64,000 nucleotides of DNA from contig NZ_LT607413.1 of assembly GCF_900091495.1 (NCBI RefSeq), positions 7,021,001-7,085,000 on the forward strand. The letters run 5' to 3'. The position numbers were made by a program, and so were the translations under genes. The stretch is from Micromonospora echinospora (GTDB lineage Bacteria > Actinomycetota > Actinomycetes > Mycobacteriales > Micromonosporaceae). A model generated the notes under the pieces. That model searched no databases. It saw only the letters and a list, made by a program, of their open reading frames with translations, and had not been told where the DNA came from. The number at the start of each line of letters is the position of its first letter. Within the stretch, counting starts at the first letter, position 1. Of this stretch, positions 25,003 to 33,053 are shown piece after piece.

Positions 25003-27187
25003 GCACCTCACCTCTCACCAACGTGGCGATCCGGGCCTGTAAATCGGGATCCAACGGACGCAGCGACGTCGACGTGATGTCGCCGAAGAAGTGCCCCTGC
25101 ACGTGATGGATGCCGAGATCGTGGAGCTGCTTGAGCGTCACCGGGGCCTCGTCGTCGAAACCCTCGACGATGACCGGCCGGGCGCTCGGCGCGTGCCCCA
25201 GGTCGCACGCGTAACGGGCCACCTGGACCACCAGTTCGAGTTCCCGCACCGCCAGGGGGTGGTGCAGGACGGCCCGGTCCACCTTGATCTGGGTCAGCGG
25301 CAGTTCCGCCATCCGGGCCAGAGACGAGTAGCCGACGCCGAAGTCGTCCACCGCGAAGTTGATGCGTAGGTCGCGGGCGAGGCTGGTGAGCCGGCGGTGG
25401 AAGTACGCCAGGGGTTTCTGCGGCCACCGCTCGCCCGGTCCGGGCTGGATCGCGTCCTGTTCGGAGATCTCCAGGGTGACGATCCGGGGCGTCAGGTTGG
25501 CCTCGGCGAGGGTGTTGCCCACCTGGCTGATGTAGGAGTCGCTCAGCAGCGAGCGCACGGCGACGTTGACGGAGAGCGGCCTGGTCCCCTGCACGGCCGA
25601 CTCCTCGTCCGCCTCGGCGTACGACCGGATCGCGTTGTCGAGCAGGAGCGCGTCCCGCTCGATGATGAAGCGGTCACCCCACTCGTGGGCCATCTGCAAC
25701 GCCGCGACCGGCGCGCGGGCCTCGTCCGCCCGGCGTCGGGCGAGCGCCTCGTAGCTGTGGATGCTCACCCCGGAGGGGCGCGGGTCGAGTTCCACGACCG
25801 GCTGGAACACCATGGTCATCGAGCCGATCAGCTTCTGGTACAGGCTGAAGGCGTGCTGGTAGAGCGTCATCGGCAGCCGGCCGAAGGTGCTGCGCAGCGC
25901 GGTCAACACCTGCATCTCGGCTTGGAGCGGGTCGTCGAGCGGGTCGGACTCCCAGATGGAGCGCAGCATGACGGCCAGCGGTTCGCCCATGTCCAGCAGG
26001 GCGAGCGCGGGGTCGACCACGATCAGCCGGACGGTCCGGTCGTCCTCGTGGGGCAGCGGCACGCAGAGCAGCCGACGTCCCGTGTCGTTGGTGACGATCT
26101 GCCCCGGGATGGCGTTCGGCGAGTGCGCGGCGTCGGCGGCGGTGAGCTCCAGCAGGGGCCGCAGTTCCTCCTTGTTGAACCGGTCCGTCGCGCTGACCAC
26201 CCGGATCACCTCGCTGGACAGGTCGACCACCGCGACGGATCCCGCGTCCAGGGCGTACCGGATGATCTCGACGCGCTCGGCGGAGTCGGTCTGGTGCGAC
26301 CGACGCCCGAGCCGGGCGTCGGTGCGGAAGACCCGACCGAGCATCTGGGTGATCGAGCTGGCGTGGTCGTCGAGCGGGTTCTTGCACGGCCGCGTGGCCC
26401 CCGGGTTCGCCGGGGCGCCCAGGGACCGCCGGTCGTGCCGGGAGACCGGCGGCTGGACCAGCGCGGTGGTCGGCCCCCACGTGCCCAGCAGTGGGACGGG
26501 CTCCGGCTGGAGCGTCTGCTCCATGACGAAGTTGACCATCTGCATGAAGGACACCCGACCGCCGTCACCCGCCTCACCCCGCAGCGCGCGCAGCAGGTGG
26601 TGGGTCAGGAGCCCGTGCCGGTGCTCCTCGCTCTCCCGGGCGGGCGCGCCCTTGGGGCAGGCGAGCAGGGCGCTGTGCCGGTCGACCGGTTTCCGGTACG
26701 CCTGCATCGCCTCGACGTGCCGCAGGTGCGAGTCCTTGTAGAGACCGGCGTGGCAACAGTCCAGGATGAGGAAGGAGGTGCCCTCGAACACGTCGAAGAC
26801 GTCCCGCTTGAGGAACGTCATGCGCAGGCCGTTGTCCGGTTCGTGGCGCAGTGCCTCCGCGTCGAGGTCCGCGGTGACGAGGTACGCGTCCAGCTGGCTG
26901 CTCCACTCCGGCACGAGCGTGTGCCCGGCGAAGTAGACGAGCAGCACGTCGGAGGGGGTCGAGTCGAGCGCCAACTCCCGCAGCCGGGCCTTGACGTCGC
27001 GCCACCGGGCGTTCGCGCCGGTGTAGAGGGTGACGTCACCGTCGTCGAAGGTGCCGATCTGCTCGTCGAGCAGTACGCCACAGACCGCTTCGGCGTCGCT
27101 CTCGGCGTACCGCAGGGCGGGCAGTTGGACGTCGTAGCCGCACTGGTTGACCCCGATAACGACAGCCCAACGCCTGCTCGGCGCCAT
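24929..27187 (-). CDS. Caspase-like protease fused to an EAL (c-di-GMP phosphodiesterase) domain
   Basis: A 752-residue cytosolic protein. Residues about 8-250 form a peptidase C14/metacaspase-like domain (WAVVIGVNQCGYDVQLPALR) with the His-Cys dyad at His89 (YFAGH) and Cys145 (DCCHAG). Residues about 305-410 may form a GAF-like sensor (SVAVVDLSSEVIRVVSATDR). Residues about 455-720 are an EAL domain with Glu480 (EALARR), Asn541, Glu573 (LEISE), Asp614-Asp615 (DDFGVGYSSL), Lys635, Glu675 and Gln697 (VQGHFFG), so the metal and catalytic set looks complete. ATG 27187 is chosen over GTG 27208. I know of no characterised protein joining these activities; it may tie cyclic-di-GMP level to proteolysis. 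Confidence 0.88.
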   Translation of the reverse strand: MAPSRRWAVVIGVNQCGYDVQLPALRYAESDAEAVCGVLLDEQIGTFDDGDVTLYTGANARWRDVKARLRELALDSTPSDVLLVYFAGHTLVPEWSSQLDAYLVTADLDAEALRHEPDNGLRMTFLKRDVFDVFEGTSFLILDCCHAGLYKDSHLRHVEAMQAYRKPVDRHSALLACPKGAPARESEEHRHGLLTHHLLRALRGEAGDGGRVSFMQMVNFVMEQTLQPEPVPLLGTWGPTTALVQPPVSRHDRRSLGAPANPGATRPCKNPLDDHASSITQMLGRVFRTDARLGRRSHQTDSAERVEIIRYALDAGSVAVVDLSSEVIRVVSATDRFNKEELRPLLELTAADAAHSPNAIPGQIVTNDTGRRLLCVPLPHEDDRTVRLIVVDPALALLDMGEPLAVMLRSIWESDPLDDPLQAEMQVLTALRSTFGRLPMTLYQHAFSLYQKLIGSMTMVFQPVVELDPRPSGVSIHSYEALARRRADEARAPVAALQMAHEWGDRFIIERDALLLDNAIRSYAEADEESAVQGTRPLSVNVAVRSLLSDSYISQVGNTLAEANLTPRIVTLEISEQDAIQPGPGERWPQKPLAYFHRRLTSLARDLRINFAVDDFGVGYSSLARMAELPLTQIKVDRAVLHHPLAVRELELVVQVARYACDLGHAPSARPVIVEGFDDEAPVTLKQLHDLGIHHVQGHFFGDITSTSLRPLDPDLQARIATLVRGEVHDERQAVAAGGGLRGGGPAVRGRP

Positions 27188-27563
27188 GCAGCACCCCCAC
27201 GGCTCCACCGTTACGAGAAGGAATCAGAACAGGGCAGGCGGTCACGGTATCGGATCGTCGACGGACCGCCCCCTGTTCGACGAGTCGGATACCCGTCAGG
27301 TGGAGGAAGGCGCAGGTGAAGGAGAGCCCAGGGAAGGAAGACGCAGGGCGGGAGATCCGCCGTCGGCAGACGTGACGGGCGGTGGGAAGGGCCCGCGGGG
27401 CGGGGACGATCCGCATCGGGGAGCGCCGGCCGACAACCGGTCACCGGTCACCGGTCACCGGTGACCGCGTCCGTCCCGCGGCCGGCACTCCCCCTCCCCC
27501 GGCGACCTGGTGCGGATCACCGGGGCTTCCCTGCGGTTCGGCCCCGTGCCCGAACGGAAGGGG
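27188..27563. other. Intergenic region upstream of the caspase-EAL gene
   Basis: 376 bases without a convincing gene. It should hold the caspase-EAL promoter (27209-27240 is AT-richer than its surroundings) and the end of the FMN reductase transcript. The one clear structure is the ACCGGTC repeat at 27436. Confidence 0.6.
27436..27466. repeat. Heptamer tandem repeat ACCGGTC, four copies
   Basis: Four successive ACCGGTS heptamers, the last ending in G instead of C. Each contains the self-complementary ACCGGT, so the array can also pair with itself. It lies about 250 bases upstream of the caspase-EAL start and 98 bases past the FMN reductase stop. Confidence 0.7.
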
Positions 27564-28127
27564 TCAGGCGGTGGCGCGCAGCGGAGCGAGCGCCTTGCTC
27601 CAGGCGACGACCTCGTCGAGGAGGGTGTTCACCGCGGGAAGGTTGTAGTCGCCCGGCTTGAAGACGCTGAAGTTCTCGAACTCGGTCATCAGCGAGAGCA
27701 CGACCTGCTGGCGGACGTCGGCCATCTTGAGCTCGCCGGCGATCAGCCGCAGGTGCTCGACGGCGCGGGCGCCACCGGCCGAGCCGTACGAGACGAAGCC
27801 GACGGCCTTGTTGTTCCACTCGGCGAAGAGGTAGTCGATCGCGTTCTTCAGCACGCCGGAGGTGCTGTGGTTGTACTCCGGCGTGACGATCACGAAGCCG
27901 TCGAACGACGCGATCTTGGCAGCCCACCGCTTGGTGTGCTCCTGCTGGTACTGGCCGAGGGACGCCGGGATCGCCTCGTCCAGGTGCGGCAGCGGGTAGT
28001 CGGCCAGGTCGACCAGCTCGAACTCGGCGTCGTCGCGGCGCGCGGCGATGTCGAACACCCACTTGGCGACCTGCTCGCCGTTACGGCCGGGGCGGGTGCT
28101 GCCGATGATGATCCCGATGCGGGCCAT
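27564..28127 (-). CDS. NADPH-dependent FMN reductase (flavodoxin-like)
   Basis: A 187-residue flavoprotein with the FMN phosphate loop IGIIIGSTRPGRNGEQVAKW, the isoalloxazine-site segment VIVTPEYNHSTSGVLKNAID and SYGSAGGARAVEHLR, all typical of the NADPH-dependent FMN reductase family (chromate or quinone reductases such as ChrR/AzoR relatives). ATG 28127 follows AGGAGA. The frame extends upstream to 28217, but that would run through the MarR operator. It is divergent from the MarR gene at 28235, which probably represses it until a quinone or electrophile is sensed. Confidence 0.9.
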   Translation of the reverse strand: MARIGIIIGSTRPGRNGEQVAKWVFDIAARRDDAEFELVDLADYPLPHLDEAIPASLGQYQQEHTKRWAAKIASFDGFVIVTPEYNHSTSGVLKNAIDYLFAEWNNKAVGFVSYGSAGGARAVEHLRLIAGELKMADVRQQVVLSLMTEFENFSVFKPGDYNLPAVNTLLDEVVAWSKALAPLRATA

Positions 28128-28203
28128 GAGGAAGTCTCCTGCACACTCGTGGCGGCCGGCCGGAACCGACCTCGTATTTGCCGCGACAAGCAAACAGGGT
28201 GGT

Positions 28204-28223
28204 ACTTGCTTTGTCAAGCAAGT
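28204..28223. promoter_or_regulatory. Probable MarR operator
   Basis: ACTTGCTTTGTCAAGCAAGT has perfect 8-base arms around TGTC. It ends 11 bases before the MarR start. A related half-site (GACAAGCAAAC) lies about 20 bases further toward the reductase gene, so both promoters may be controlled. Confidence 0.7.
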
Positions 28224-28234
28224 AGGGTGGGGCC

Positions 28235-28795
28235 GTGACGACCGAGGAGCCGCCCCGGCAGGGCCCGCTGACCGCCGACGAGGAGGCCTTCCTCCGCGCC
28301 TTCGCCCGGACGATCCTCACCGTCCCCCGGGCCCTCGACGCGGACCTGCTGCGCGACCAGGGCATGTCGATGAGCGAGTACACCGCGCTCCGGCTCCTCT
28401 CCGAGGCACCCGACCGACGGCTGCGGATGAACGACCTGGCCGTCGCGGGCGCCCTGTCGCTCAGCGGAATGAGCCGGATCGTCGACCGCCTGGAGGAACA
28501 GGGCCTGGTCCGCCGGCAACGCTGCCCGAACGACCGGCGCGGCTACCACGCCGTGCTCACCGACGCCGGCTTCGACCGGCTGCGCCAGGCCTGGCCGGCC
28601 CACCTGGCGAGCGTACGACGGCACGTCTTCGACCACCTGCGCACGTCGGACCTGCCCGCCTTCACCGCCGCCCTCCAGCGCTTCGCGGCCGACGTCCCCT
28701 GCCCCGAGACGTCGCACCCGAACCGCACCCCCACCCCCTGCCCCTCTCCCCCGCCCCTCCCGCCCCGCCCGACGCCCCGCCCACTCCGTCGATGA
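28235..28795 (+). CDS. MarR-family transcriptional regulator
   Basis: A 186-residue winged-helix regulator: dimerisation helices, then the recognition region MNDLAVAGALSLSGMSRIVD and the wing RRQRCPNDRRGYHAVLTDAG. The last 20 or so residues form a Pro-rich tail (PTPCPSPPPLPPRPTP) beyond the usual MarR end, perhaps disordered. The start is GTG 28235, next to the 20-bp palindrome, so it probably represses itself and the divergent FMN reductase. No redox-sensing Cys is visible in the dimer region. Confidence 0.9.
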   Translation: MTTEEPPRQGPLTADEEAFLRAFARTILTVPRALDADLLRDQGMSMSEYTALRLLSEAPDRRLRMNDLAVAGALSLSGMSRIVDRLEEQGLVRRQRCPNDRRGYHAVLTDAGFDRLRQAWPAHLASVRRHVFDHLRTSDLPAFTAALQRFAADVPCPETSHPNRTPTPCPSPPPLPPRPTPRPLRR

Positions 28796-28900
28796 TGGAG
28801 TTGTGGCGCCTCGTTTGTGGCGATTGCGAGTTTTGGGTGGTGCCCGAAGTCCATGATCGACGGGAGCGGGGGTGGCCCCGGACGACTGGGCGGGTGGGCG

Positions 28901-29809
28901 TCAGATTCGGTAGAAGCCCCGGTAGCGGCGGATCAGCCGCCACTGGAGCACCACCGCGGCGACGGTCAGCATGATCATCACCAGGGTCGCCGCCGCCGCG
29001 TAGCCGTACCGGAGGTACTCGAAGGCGTTGCGGTAGACGAAGAGCGACAGGTAGGTGGTGGCGTACGGGGGCGGTCCGCCGTCAGTCACCACGAACGCGG
29101 GGACGAAGGAGAACTGGAGACTGCCGATCGCGTCCCGGACCAGCAGCAGCCCCAGCACCGGAGCCATCAGCGGCAGCGTGATCCGGCGGAACACGTCCCA
29201 GCCGGTGGCGTCCTCGATCGCGGCCATCTCGTACACGTCGGCGGGCAACGCCCGGCGGGCGGCGAGCAGCACCACGAAGGTCTCCCCGATGGTGAACAGG
29301 CTCATCAGGACGATCGCCGCACGCGCGTCCGTCGGGTCGGTGAGCCACTGCGGCGGGGTCCGGCCGAACACGGTCAGCCCGTTCTCCCCACCGAGCCGGA
29401 GCACCTGGTTGATCGGGCCGTAGAGCGGGTTGAGCAGCCAGAGCCAGAGCAGCCCGTACGCGATCTCCGGCACCGCCGTGGGCAGCACGGCCGCGGTGCG
29501 GGCCGAGCCGACGGCGGGGCCGCGCCGGTGCAGCAGCAGCGCCAGCCCCAGCGCCAGCGCCAGCCGCAGCGGCACCGCCACCAGGGCGAAGACCAGCGAG
29601 TTGGTCAGCGAGACCCAGAACACCGGGTCGTCGACCAACTCGGTGAAGTTGTCCCACCCGACGAAGCGCGGCGCGCGCAGCAGGTCGTACTCGGTGAACG
29701 CGAGGACCAGGGTGACCGCCGCGGGCAGCAGCACCAGGCCGACCAGACCGACCAGGTACGGCACCAGCATCAGCCGCAACTGCCGACGGGAGCGGGTGTC
29801 GGGGTTCAC
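28901..29809 (-). CDS. Sugar ABC transporter permease (MalF type, second transporter)
   Basis: A 302-residue permease with six hydrophobic segments and an EAA loop (DVYEMAAIEDATGWDVFRRI followed by TLPLMAPV). GTG 29809 overlaps the ATPase stop by four bases. It is the last gene of a four-gene importer operon (33025 to 28901) containing its own ATPase, unlike the operon at 815-5796. The substrate is unknown; no catabolic gene is adjacent. Confidence 0.92.
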   Translation of the reverse strand: MNPDTRSRRQLRLMLVPYLVGLVGLVLLPAAVTLVLAFTEYDLLRAPRFVGWDNFTELVDDPVFWVSLTNSLVFALVAVPLRLALALGLALLLHRRGPAVGSARTAAVLPTAVPEIAYGLLWLWLLNPLYGPINQVLRLGGENGLTVFGRTPPQWLTDPTDARAAIVLMSLFTIGETFVVLLAARRALPADVYEMAAIEDATGWDVFRRITLPLMAPVLGLLLVRDAIGSLQFSFVPAFVVTDGGPPPYATTYLSLFVYRNAFEYLRYGYAAAATLVMIMLTVAAVVLQWRLIRRYRGFYRI

Positions 29810-30855
29810 GCCGGGTCGACCCGTCGCCCGGAGGTGGCGTCGAAGACGTGCACGTCCGGCCAGCGCACGGTGACCCGGACGGCGGCGCCGGGCGCGGGAC
29901 GCCGGGCCGCCGGGACGCGGGCCACCACCGGGTGTCCGCCCGGCACGGTCAGGTACGCGTAGGCGTCCTCGCCGATCACCTCGACCCGGTCGACCACCGC
30001 CGCGCCACCGTCGCCGGTCGACGCCAGATCGGCCAGGCCGACCGCCTCGGGACGGAAGCCGAGCCGCGTGTCACCGCCCACTCCCGGTGGCGGGTCGCCG
30101 GTCGGGGTGAGCGCGTCGGCGGGCAGCAGGTTCATCGCCGGGGAGCCGACGAACCGGGCCACGAACACGCTCGCCGGGCGGTGCCAGATCTCGTCCGGGG
30201 TGCCCACCTGCTCGACCCGGCCGTCCCGGAGCACCGCGATCCGGTCGGCGAGCACCAACGCCTCGGTCTGGTCGTGGGTGACGTGCACCATGGTCGCGCC
30301 GAGCCGGTCGTGCAGGGCCCGCAGCTCGGCCCGCATCTCCACCCGCAGCGCCTGGTCGAGGTTGGACAACGGCTCGTCGAGCAGGAACACGTCCGGTTCC
30401 CGGACCAGGGCACGGGCCAGCGCCACCCGCTGCCGTTCCCCGCCGGAGAGCTGCCCGGGACGGCGGCCGAGCAGGTCGGCACAGCCCACCGTCTCGGCCG
30501 CCGCCCGGGCCCGGTCCCGGGCGGCGGCCCGGGGCACGTCGCGCACCTCCAGGCCGAAGGCGATGTTCTCCGCGACCGTCAGGTGCGGGAAGAGGGCATA
30601 GGACTGGAACACCATGGAGACGTTGCGCCGCCCCGGCCGCAGGGCGGTGACGTCCCGACCGGCGATCAGCACCCGCCCGCCGGTGACCGGTTCCAGTCCG
30701 GCCACCACCCGCAGCACCGTGGACTTGCCCGCGCCGGAGGGGCCGAGCACCACCAGCAGTTCCCCGCGCGCCACCGCCAGGTCGACGGCGTGCAGCACCT
30801 CCGTGCCCCGGTACGCGGCCGAGACGCCGGCCAGGGCGACACCCGTCGCGCTCAC
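29806..30855 (-). CDS. Sugar ABC transporter ATPase (MalK/UgpC type)
   Basis: A 349-residue ATPase with Walker A GPSGAGKST, Q-loop FQSYALFPHL, signature LSGGERQRVALARAL, Walker B FLLDEPLSNLD and switch His in VTHDQTEA. A C-terminal TOBE/regulatory domain (LGFRPEAVGLAD, then DVHVFDATSGRRV) places it in the MalK/UgpC group. GTG 30855 overlaps the binding-protein stop. It energises the two permeases of this operon and, being MalK-like, could also serve the ATPase-less transporter at 815-5796. Confidence 0.93.
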   Translation of the reverse strand: MSATGVALAGVSAAYRGTEVLHAVDLAVARGELLVVLGPSGAGKSTVLRVVAGLEPVTGGRVLIAGRDVTALRPGRRNVSMVFQSYALFPHLTVAENIAFGLEVRDVPRAAARDRARAAAETVGCADLLGRRPGQLSGGERQRVALARALVREPDVFLLDEPLSNLDQALRVEMRAELRALHDRLGATMVHVTHDQTEALVLADRIAVLRDGRVEQVGTPDEIWHRPASVFVARFVGSPAMNLLPADALTPTGDPPPGVGGDTRLGFRPEAVGLADLASTGDGGAAVVDRVEVIGEDAYAYLTVPGGHPVVARVPAARRPAPGAAVRVTVRWPDVHVFDATSGRRVDPA

Positions 30856-32177
30856 CCCTGCTCGCCCCGGGCGAAGATCGGCCGGGTCTCGGTGTCGAGC
30901 TGACGGATCACGTCGTCGAGGCGGTCGCCCCGGAACATGGCGTTCTCCAGGATGCCGTAGCTGACGTCCTCGATCTCCGGCCAGGTGGAGACGGTGGGCA
31001 GGGCCCGGACGGTGGGAATGGCGTCCAGGAAGACCTTCGCGTTGCGTGGCGGCTTCGTCGGGTCGAGGAACGCCGGCGAGTTGGCCACCTCGACGTGCGA
31101 CGGGACGGTACGCCCGGTCGCCGCGATGATCCGCTGCCCCTCCTCGGCGATGGCGAACTCCAGGAAGCGCCACGCGGCAGCCTTGTTCTTCGCTCCGGTC
31201 GGCATGCAGTACGCGTCGGAGTGCAGCACGCCGACCGGTTTGCCGTACACCGGCAGCGGGGCGACGTCCCAATCGAAGCCGGTGACGGTACGGAAGTTCG
31301 TGGTCGCCCGCCGGGAGGTCATCAGCATGGCGAGCCGTCCGTTGGCGAAGCGGGACTCGTCGTCCTCGGCCTCCACCTCCTCGTCGGTGGGCGTCACGCC
31401 GTACGCCTGGCGCAGGTCGACCAGGTTCTTGAGCGCCTCCCGGGCGGCCGGTCCTTCGAGGGTCAGCCGGGTCGGCTTCGCCGGGTCGTCGACGATCTCG
31501 CCGCCGGCCGACCAGACGAACGGGGCGAGCCGGATGATCGACGGTTCGACGCCGAGCCCGTGCACCGTCGGCCGCAGGGCCGCTCCCTCGCTCTCGGTGC
31601 CCTTGACCACCGTCCCGTTGGCGTCGCGGGTCATCATGGTGGCCGTGCCGACCAGGTCGTTCCAGGTCCAGCCCGCCTTCGGCTCGGGCACGCCGTACTT
31701 CGTGAACAGCGTCCGGTTGTAGTAGACGGCGAGACTGGAGACGTTCTGCGGCAGGCAGAGCTGCTTGCCGTCCCACTTGAAGGCGTCCATCGCGACCGGG
31801 TAGTAGTCGGCCGGATCGAGCTCCTGGGAACCGGCGATCCGGTCGTCGAGCGGTTCGATGACGCCCTTGGCGGCGAACTGGCCGTAGAAGCGGTAGTTCA
31901 TCAGGAACAGGTCCGGCGGCGCGCCCCCGGCGACCGAGGTGGAGAGCCGCGCCAGCAGGTCCTTGCGGTCGCTGGCCTCGACGAGCTGGACATCCGCGTC
32001 CGGGTGCTTCTTCTCGTACGCCCCGATCAGGGTGCGGTAGGCGGCGAGTTCCTCCGGCGCGCCGAAGACGAGCAGTCGCACCGGCCCGCCCTCGGACGGG
32101 TCGGAGCCGGAGCCGCACCCGGTGGTGAGCAGCAGGGCGGACAGCAGCAGCGCGAGCAGCGCCTTCGGTCGCATCAT
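30852..32177 (-). CDS. Sugar-binding lipoprotein of the second ABC transporter
   Basis: A 441-residue extracellular binding protein with a short lipoprotein signal (LLLSALLLTTGC, lipid Cys at residue 21) and a family-1 binding fold (VRLLVFGAPEELAAYRTLIG, PPDLFLMNYRFYGQFAAKGV). It starts at ATG 32177, overlapping the upstream permease, and overlaps the ATPase. It probably binds an oligosaccharide or glycerol-phosphate-like ligand; the sequence does not say which. Confidence 0.9.
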   Translation of the reverse strand: MMRPKALLALLLSALLLTTGCGSGSDPSEGGPVRLLVFGAPEELAAYRTLIGAYEKKHPDADVQLVEASDRKDLLARLSTSVAGGAPPDLFLMNYRFYGQFAAKGVIEPLDDRIAGSQELDPADYYPVAMDAFKWDGKQLCLPQNVSSLAVYYNRTLFTKYGVPEPKAGWTWNDLVGTATMMTRDANGTVVKGTESEGAALRPTVHGLGVEPSIIRLAPFVWSAGGEIVDDPAKPTRLTLEGPAAREALKNLVDLRQAYGVTPTDEEVEAEDDESRFANGRLAMLMTSRRATTNFRTVTGFDWDVAPLPVYGKPVGVLHSDAYCMPTGAKNKAAAWRFLEFAIAEEGQRIIAATGRTVPSHVEVANSPAFLDPTKPPRNAKVFLDAIPTVRALPTVSTWPEIEDVSYGILENAMFRGDRLDDVIRQLDTETRPIFARGEQG

Positions 32178-33025
32178 CGTCCGTTCCGGTCGGGGGTGTG
32201 CAGGAAACGCCGCTGGGCGAGCACGAACACCACAAGCGCCGGCACCGTGGCGACGACCGCGCCGGCCAGGAAGACCGGGAAGTTCGTCGGGTCCAGCACC
32301 GACAGCGAGCGCAACGCCAGCGGCAGGGTGAACAGGTCACGGTCGTAGACGTAGACCAGCGGGTCGAGGAAGTTGGACCAGGTGAGCACGAAGGTCAGCG
32401 CGGTCAGGCCGGCGGTCACCGGGCGGACCAGCGGCAACGCGACGCGCCACCAGGTCCGTACCGGGCTCAGGTCCTCCACCAGGCAGGCGTCGTACAACTC
32501 CGCCGGCAGTGCCCGGAACGCCAGGTAGTAGACCAGGACGTAGAGCGGCGAGGTGCCCACGAGCGCCGGGGCGACCAGCGGGACCAGGGTGTCGGTGAGC
32601 CCGAGCACCCGGAAGATCGCGAAGCGGGGCACCAGCAGCGCGGTCGCGGGCACCATCAGCGCCACCAGGGACGCGACGACCACGGCACCGGTGGTACGCG
32701 GGGCGAGCCGGGCCATCGCGAAGCCGGCCAGCGAGGCCACCAGCACGCTCAGCGGCACGGCGACCACCGCGACCAGGACCGAGTTGAGCGAGGCCCGCAG
32801 CAACCCGCCCAGCTCGACGGCCTGCTCGTAGCCGACCGTGGCCAGCGGGTCCGGCACCAACTGGGGCGTGGGCGACGGGGGCAGGCCGGGCTGGGTCAGC
32901 GAGCCCGAGACCAGCAGCACCAGGGGCGGCACGAAGACCAGGAGGACGAAGGCGGCGCCGAGGGTGCGCCAGACACGCAGCGCACCCTCGGGCAGCGGTG
33001 AGGGGCCGCGTCCGCGGCCCCTCAC
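32174..33025 (-). CDS. Carbohydrate ABC transporter permease (MalG type, second transporter)
   Basis: A 283-residue permease with six hydrophobic segments and an EAA-like loop (ELYDACLVEDLSPVRTWWRV followed by ALPLVRPV), in which the usual EAA is replaced by DAC and the Gly by Leu. It ends in the short tail LHTPDRNGR. It is the first gene of the second importer operon. The start is the first ATG at 33025; upstream lies only a 28-base gap to the end of the secreted BNR protein, so read-through from that gene is possible. Confidence 0.88.
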   Translation of the reverse strand: MRGRGRGPSPLPEGALRVWRTLGAAFVLLVFVPPLVLLVSGSLTQPGLPPSPTPQLVPDPLATVGYEQAVELGGLLRASLNSVLVAVVAVPLSVLVASLAGFAMARLAPRTTGAVVVASLVALMVPATALLVPRFAIFRVLGLTDTLVPLVAPALVGTSPLYVLVYYLAFRALPAELYDACLVEDLSPVRTWWRVALPLVRPVTAGLTALTFVLTWSNFLDPLVYVYDRDLFTLPLALRSLSVLDPTNFPVFLAGAVVATVPALVVFVLAQRRFLHTPDRNGR

Positions 33026-33053
33026 CCGGTTGTCACCGATGATCGTCCACCGC

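Noticed and set aside
25397..27319. A 640-codon plus-strand frame across the caspase-EAL gene
   Set aside because: No domain, no ribosome-binding site, and exactly antisense to conserved catalytic motifs.
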